Assembly: GCA_965372465.1 (NCBI GenBank)
Contig: CBDVCK010000122.1
Coordinates: forward strand, 1 to 9,759
Origin: GCA-020348445 sp965372465
Lineage (GTDB): Archaea; Thermoplasmatota; Thermoplasmata; GCA-020350865
Length of the DNA stretch: 9,759 nucleotides
Reading direction: 5' to 3'
Part shown: piece by piece, positions 6,701 to 9,759 of the stretch
How the letters are laid out: each line of letters begins with the position of its first letter
Position numbering within the stretch: the first letter of the stretch is position 1
Translations under genes and position numbers: made by a program
The notes under the pieces: model-generated
What the model saw: the letters and a program-made list of their open reading frames with translations, nothing else
What the model was told of the DNA's origin: nothing
Database searches by the model: none

Positions 6701-8273
6701 CATTATAAGATGTGGATTCACCTGTTTCTAAAGATATCGTTTCGTCATCGATTAGATGATTCTCGCCTATAAAATATGTATTGCCCACATCCACAAGACC
6801 CCACCCCTGGGCGAATCGATCTCCCTGTGAGAATTCGTAATGGTACGCATCGGCAATCAGGATAGCCTTTACCGTAGCCGCATGAGGCAGGTCGTTCGAT
6901 GGATTATTACCGAAGTGGTTCTCACGGTACATCTCGTATATCAATCCCACCCCTCCCGCGACGATAGGTGTTGCACCGCTTGTTCCCCCAAAACCTGAAG
7001 TGTATCCACCACCTGATGTGGTTGTGTAGATCGAGTCATACGGACCCACGATATCGGGTTTGATTCTACCGTCCGCAGTTGGACCCTTGTTGCCCTGGTT
7101 TCCATTATGGAGGTCGTCGGTTCTATCTTGATTATCGTAATGGTTCGGGGCACCAACTGTAATCACATTTTTTGCTGTCCCATCTCTGGTAATAGTCTCA
7201 TCATTGCCACCATTACCGCTTGCATAAAGCATGGTCACATCAAATTCAAAAATCGCATCATCGTTTTGTTGAGAGACCGAAGTATATGTGCTGTCAGATG
7301 AACCTGTAGACCAGCTGTTGCTTTGAAACACACCGTCCCAGTTGCTCACCAGATTTTCGATTGACTGCTTCCTGCCAACTCCCCAGTCACAAAACACGCC
7401 TTCTGCTCCCGGCATCATACCCATTGCCCTTGGGGTTTCCCCCTTTGCAAACACGATACCGAATGTTGAAGTTCCGTGGGATTCCTCAGACACGCTTCCA
7501 TCGGTTGCAATGAGCTGCCCCTCAAACTCGGGGTGGTTCTGGTCGATTCCATTGTCTTTGACCTCTCCCACTATTCCGGTTCCATCGAATCCATATTCGA
7601 AAAGCGGGGACTCCGCCCCTGTAAAGACTCTTATATTGTCCATCAAAGACTTGGGAGGTGAGTATTCATCGAGCCACTCAACTTGGGGGATAAATGCCAA
7701 ATTCACGATTTTCGAAGCATCGATACTTACCCGGATGATGCGGTCCTCCTCACCAAAGATGTACCCTCCCAGGCTTTGTATTTTATCTTTGATAGGGTTT
7801 AGATTCTGAGAATCCATTACATTTTCGAAGACCATTAGATTCAATTGGATTTGGCCTTCTTTTGACATAATACTTTCATCAATCTTATATGCAGGATGGT
7901 AAATGCCAGTCCATCTGATAAAGGGCAGGCTTTCCATGCTCTTTTTCCCCTCTTTTTCCATATGTATAATGTACGTGTATTGTGGAATGTAGCCGAGAAT
8001 TTGTGCATTTGAGTTCAAAATCGTCTCAACCCAGTGGGGTTGAATAGGACCTTTGCATTGAACAAGGTAATATTCGTTTTCCTTAGTAAATTTCAGTTCT
8101 TGAGCAATGGCAGACTCCTCTTTCATGGGATCGAATCTTGCGGCTTTGAGATTGATAAACAAGGGAGCATCCTGTTGTGTATCTTGTGGCTCCTCCCCAC
8201 TAACGGAACCAATGGTTCCCAGGCAACTAAGAATAACTAGCAGGGTAATTATAATGGGAACCTTTTTCTTCAT
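3774..8273 (-). CDS. Secreted KP-43-type subtilisin-like protease with multidomain stalk and C-terminal membrane anchor
   Basis: This is a 1499-residue S8 serine protease acting outside the cell. The order is: signal peptide (about 1-26); two propeptide lobes (about 66-130 and 140-205); catalytic domain (about 225-500) with Asp240 in KDNGID, His266 in SHGTS, oxyanion Asn354 in ASGNGGN and Ser432 in GTSGATP; jelly-roll domain (about 512-635) with LKITLVWTDVPG and NNVENVFI, typical of KP-43-like subtilases; CARDB-like domain (637-742); a Rossmann-type, amidotransferase/ThuA-like domain (about 745-942); PKD (946-1029, YDPDG); Ig-like (1034-1122); fibronectin III (about 1126-1216); Ig-like (1223-1311); an Ig-like domain with DDGSHGDEDADDN, probably calcium-binding (1316-1422); membrane helix (about 1442-1464) with stop-transfer KRR; and a Tyr-rich cytoplasmic tail. 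All catalytic residues are present and the frame is unbroken. The ATG has GAGGTG 10 bases upstream and a TATA box at archaeal spacing. Degradation of external protein is the likely role. Confidence 0.95.
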   Translation of the reverse strand: MKKKVPIIITLLVILSCLGTIGSVSGEEPQDTQQDAPLFINLKAARFDPMKEESAIAQELKFTKENEYYLVQCKGPIQPHWVETILNSNAQILGYIPQYTYIIHMEKEGKKSMESLPFIRWTGIYHPAYKIDESIMSKEGQIQLNLMVFENVMDSQNLNPIKDKIQSLGGYIFGEEDRIIRVSIDASKIVNLAFIPQVEWLDEYSPPKSLMDNIRVFTGAESPLFEYGFDGTGIVGEVKDNGIDQNHPEFEGQLIATDGSVSEESHGTSTFGIVFAKGETPRAMGMMPGAEGVFCDWGVGRKQSIENLVSNWDGVFQSNSWSTGSSDSTYTSVSQQNDDAIFEFDVTMLYASGNGGNDETITRDGTAKNVITVGAPNHYDNQDRTDDLHNGNQGNKGPTADGRIKPDIVGPYDSIYTTTSGGGYTSGFGGTSGATPIVAGGVGLIYEMYRENHFGNNPSNDLPHAATVKAILIADAYHYEFSQGDRFAQGWGLVDVGNTYFIGENHLIDDETISLETGESTSYNVQPTGMHQLKITLVWTDVPGTTSASQHLINDLNLKVTDPNGEIYYGNVGLETSKWSSTGGAQDTVNNVENVFIEIPVSGEWTIEVIAENIAMDGNVDTTEIDQPFALVASGVKTSDFDMAITNMEDLPRYLKLNQETVVNGTISNIGFQDKSNVVVNLLEDGVVVDTKTLSNLQSGNTQSISLSWVPTTEKTSEITIEAAPVSGEERLDNNQKKTSVDLFTPIGFVLIDRGHGNYESLGAFYEHLYSLKFPVTHLDVTITSGSIAGYNILITARATTDYTPSELAVIEDFVKSGGGLFVIGDDNSAIYDDLTGYAGITWTTPRGIGGDLTDINEHEITEDVEELHLASPNLVLEISPPAQEIVYDNDIVMVRPLVAVSTYETGRIVALADDNCLDDGNLDSSDNRKFGENVIKWLNSNLGPIAIIDSPIDGGNYSSTDSIEFNASSSYDPDGYISEYTWTSDIDGSIGTGAIVFGQLGSGEHVISLVITDNGGFTSNTTITITVTTPIPPTIEIESPNSGETVNNIQTISGTAADIDGTVELVQIRIGNGDWTNVTGTVNWEYEWDTTFISDGDWTIYARSVDDEGFFSDTSSITISVDNTPPNIIFGPNADDITDTTATIEWKTDEPGDCIVEYGTDTDYGFVKIQSLLVTRHSLELVGLDPSTTYHFRVKTKDAVGNTQVDIVDRTFTTDAPPDTTPPTAQIRSPENGDSLKDEVQIMVDASDDYDVDRVKFFISGKLKFTDSDPNYSWIWDTADGHYPDGDYTIKIVAIDTSGNEASHEITVTLDNEIIPPFIVKTRVSPNSFESGESLELLFTVKVEDPENAITSIELDLSSIDGSSNQKMYDDGSHGDEDADDNVYSYEFTVPSEIGAGDKYIGITISYARGGSIDSSVTLYVIPATETGDGDDKTQKEDLDMMWLLAIALIAILSTALVAAVALKRRQSGNEVVVVPTYQPVYYKEQPNYYKSQYYRNP

Positions 8274-8283
8274 AAAGAAAGAA

Positions 8284-8289
8284 CACCTC
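8284..8289 (-). promoter_or_regulatory. Ribosome binding site GAGGTG of the subtilase gene
   Basis: On the minus strand GAGGTG sits 10 bases before the ATG at 8271-8273. It fixes the start ahead of the Lys-rich, hydrophobic signal peptide. Confidence 0.75.
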
Positions 8290-8319
8290 GAATTGTAGAG
8301 GTAATAATTGTCAGGGTGG

Positions 8320-8327
8320 TATATAAA
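8320..8327 (-). promoter_or_regulatory. TATA box (TTTATATA) of the subtilase gene
   Basis: The minus strand reads AAACAAG then TTTATATA, a good archaeal BRE/TATA pair. The normal 25-base offset puts transcription start near 8299, giving a leader of about 25 bases that contains the GAGGTG site. This is the best promoter in the window. Confidence 0.7.
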
Positions 8328-8346
8328 CTTGTTTACAGTAGCTGAA

Positions 8347-8402
8347 AACCAATATCAGAACTTAAATAAACATTGGATATATTATAGAAATCGGTATTGG
8401 TT
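8347..8402. repeat. Inverted repeat AACCAATA / TATTGGTT in the divergent promoter region
   Basis: AACCAATA (8347-8354) and TATTGGTT (8395-8402) are perfect inverted 8-base arms 40 bases apart. They bracket the AT-rich stretch that holds the plus-strand TATA candidates. Eight-base arms can arise by chance in a spacer this long, so an operator role is only a possibility. Confidence 0.3.
8362..8368 (+). promoter_or_regulatory. TATA-like box for the beta-helix gene
   Basis: CAGAAC followed by TTAAATA would put transcription start near 8390 and leave a leader of about 67 bases. A second candidate, GATATATTATA at 8376-8386, would shorten it to about 53 bases. The choice between them is not clear from sequence. 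Confidence 0.4.
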
Positions 8403-8444
8403 CGGATGCGAAAGTTAGATAAAGTACGACCACAGTTAAAATAA

Positions 8445-8451
8445 AAGGAAG
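8445..8451 (+). promoter_or_regulatory. Partial ribosome binding site AAGGAAG of the beta-helix gene
   Basis: AAGGAAG ends six bases before the ATG at 8458. It matches the AGGA part of the Shine-Dalgarno consensus and supports this start, which is also the first codon of a good signal peptide. Confidence 0.55.
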
Positions 8452-8457
8452 TTTGGC

Positions 8458-9756
8458 ATGAAAAATCGAATCTTCACGATAATCATGGTTTGTTTGATGG
8501 TTCATTGCATTTTTTTTGTAACCTTTGCTCCCGAATCCGCAAGAGCGGACCCCACACAGGTAGCAGGATTGGCCTTTGACGGTGGAGGAGGGCCCTGGAC
8601 AAAATCAGGGAGTCCGTATATCGTAATTGGTAGCGTTTCAATACCATTGGGTAAAACACTTACAATCGAACCTGGTGTGGAGGTGAAATTCGACGAGGAC
8701 AATAGAATTTTCGTGGGAGGGGTACTTATTGCAAAAGGTAGGGAATCGGACAGAATAATATTTACCTCCAATTCTGCAGACCCGCAACCTGGTGACTGGA
8801 GCAGGATATTTGTCAATGCCACGGGGGTGGCAGAAATCAATTACTGTGATATCAGTTACAGCGAATACGGGATTTTTCTTTCGGACTCTTCAAATAATGA
8901 GATTATCGGCAACAATATTTCGCATAATAGTATCCTCGGGATCGGGATATATGGAGACGGTGCATACTCGAATCATGTTTCGGAAAATAGGATTTTCAAC
9001 AATGACAAAGGAATTCATGTCTACAATCCCAGCACACCCATAACAAGAAGCTCCTCGGCCCATATTCTATCCCACAATTTCATCTTTAACAATTCAGTGG
9101 GAATTTTACTGAGTGTTGTCGATAAAGGCGAGATCAAAGGAGTGAACATATCCTCATCCCGGATATATGAGAATGACATTGGAATCGAATTGAACAGCAA
9201 TGCAGAGGGGATTACGAACATCACAATATCCAACTGCACAATTGAAGAAAACCGTTTAGGAGTCAGTGGTCTTGGATTGGGGTCCTCATTTTATAAGGTA
9301 CGGAATTACATCTTCTACAACAACATTACAAACAACACACAGTTCGGTATATCTTTTACTGGTTCACAAAACAACCTCATCCATCACAACAACTTCATTG
9401 GAAATGGAATTAGCGCACAGGTTAATGACGATAGTGGTTTGAACTTTTGGAACGATACATACCCCTCTGGAGGAAACTTCTGGTCAGGCTACACGGGTTT
9501 TGACAATATGAGCGGGCAAGCCCAGAACCAAAGTGATAGTGACGGGTTTGGTGATACACCATATATTATTGATAATTCGAGTCAGGACAACTATCCCAGA
9601 ATGGTTCCGGTGAATATCGTTGTGGTACCCCCAGATCATCCCCCTGATTCTAATAACGGTTCCTCAAATTGGTTGCAGATAATTATCGTGGTGGTTATTA
9701 TCGTAATATTATTTTGTTTAATTGCGGCGGTAATAACTTGGAAGAGAAGAAAATAG
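8458..9756 (+). CDS. NosD-like parallel beta-helix surface protein with C-terminal membrane anchor
   Basis: This 432-residue protein starts with a signal peptide (1-30) with a likely cut after SARA, before DPTQ. Residues about 50-118 follow the common cap pattern in which SGSPYIVIG, LTIEPGVEVKF, LIAKG, IIFTSNS and GDWSRIFV occur in order. Residues about 120-320 are a right-handed parallel beta-helix with recurring N-x-I-x-x-N and GI steps, as in NosD/CASH proteins. Residues 329-380 hold the NosD-type closing signature: NFWNDTYPSGGNFWSGY, then DGFGDTPYIID and DNYPRM. A Pro/Asn/Ser linker (390-404), a membrane helix (about 405-427) and WKRRK follow, so the protein is anchored with the helix domain outside. 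The family binds or modifies carbohydrates in some members, and others are structural; no catalytic residues can be assigned here. It has many sequons (N153, N211, N230, N254). It is divergent from the subtilase gene over a 184-base spacer. It is complete, ending three bases before the window edge. Confidence 0.92.
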   Translation: MKNRIFTIIMVCLMVHCIFFVTFAPESARADPTQVAGLAFDGGGGPWTKSGSPYIVIGSVSIPLGKTLTIEPGVEVKFDEDNRIFVGGVLIAKGRESDRIIFTSNSADPQPGDWSRIFVNATGVAEINYCDISYSEYGIFLSDSSNNEIIGNNISHNSILGIGIYGDGAYSNHVSENRIFNNDKGIHVYNPSTPITRSSSAHILSHNFIFNNSVGILLSVVDKGEIKGVNISSSRIYENDIGIELNSNAEGITNITISNCTIEENRLGVSGLGLGSSFYKVRNYIFYNNITNNTQFGISFTGSQNNLIHHNNFIGNGISAQVNDDSGLNFWNDTYPSGGNFWSGYTGFDNMSGQAQNQSDSDGFGDTPYIIDNSSQDNYPRMVPVNIVVVPPDHPPDSNNGSSNWLQIIIVVVIIVILFCLIAAVITWKRRK

Positions 9757-9759
9757 AAA

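Noticed and set aside
7342..7809. A 155-codon plus-strand open frame inside the subtilase gene
   Set aside because: It is antisense to the catalytic domain, and its Ser/Pro-rich sequence is the complement of Gly/Asp/Glu-rich codons.
8221..8232. Lipobox-like ILSC at residues 14-17 of the subtilase signal peptide
   Set aside because: The Leu just before Ser does not fit a lipobox, the hydrophobic stretch before the Cys would be very short, and the protein already has a C-terminal anchor.
8265..8280. Inverted repeat TTTCTT-CATA-AAGAAA placing the subtilase start codon in a hairpin loop
   Set aside because: The stem is almost all A-U and follows from the Lys codons of MKKK and a T-rich leader, so it should be too weak to control translation.
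9670..9753. Possible archaeosortase sorting signal (PGF-CTERM type) in the C-terminal ends of the beta-helix protein and the subtilase
   Set aside because: Neither has a PGF motif before its helix. Both look like plain membrane anchors with Lys/Arg stop-transfer ends.
1..9759. CRISPR arrays, tRNA or rRNA genes, insertion sequences
   Set aside because: No regularly spaced repeats, cloverleaf-like segments, transposase motifs or terminal inverted repeats were seen on either strand.

Overview
This window looks archaeal, most likely from the Thermoplasmatota side of the Euryarchaeota. Seen in the sequence: an archaemetzincin, RtcB and RtcA RNA-repair enzymes, TATA boxes at archaeal spacing, partial Shine-Dalgarno sites, and large sequon-rich surface proteins held by a single membrane helix with a Lys/Arg-rich cytoplasmic end. 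The lineage call is inference from gene content. Uncultured sediment Thermoplasmata such as Marine Benthic Group D, known for extracellular peptidases, would fit.

Layout. (1) 2-699, plus strand: the last codons of rtcB, then an archaemetzincin gene whose longest reading overlaps the rtcB stop. (2) 700-938: an AT-rich gap without a convincing gene but with a TATA box and operator-like repeats. (3) 939-2666, plus: a 575-residue membrane-anchored surface protein of unknown function with three Asp/Asn-rich loop repeats that look calcium-binding. (4) 2663-3703, minus: rtcA, whose stop codon interlocks with the preceding gene at a shared TTAA. (5) 3774-8273, minus: a 1499-residue secreted subtilase of the KP-43 type with a double-lobed propeptide, jelly-roll domain, CARDB-like domain, an unexpected amidotransferase/ThuA-like Rossmann domain, a stalk of Ig/PKD/Fn3 modules, a C-terminal membrane helix and a Tyr-rich tail. 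(6) 8274-8457: a divergent promoter region. (7) 8458-9756, plus: a NosD-like parallel beta-helix surface protein, also anchored at its C terminus.

Two themes are interleaved. One is RNA end repair: RtcB joins 3'-phosphate or 2',3'-cyclic phosphate ends to 5'-OH ends, and RtcA makes 2',3'-cyclic phosphate ends. The other is the cell surface and proteolysis: a cytosolic metallopeptidase, an anchored subtilase and two glycosylation-prone surface proteins. The subtilase and the beta-helix protein are divergently transcribed from one 184-base spacer and may be expressed together. No RNA genes, CRISPR arrays, insertion sequences or tRNA-type attachment sites were seen.
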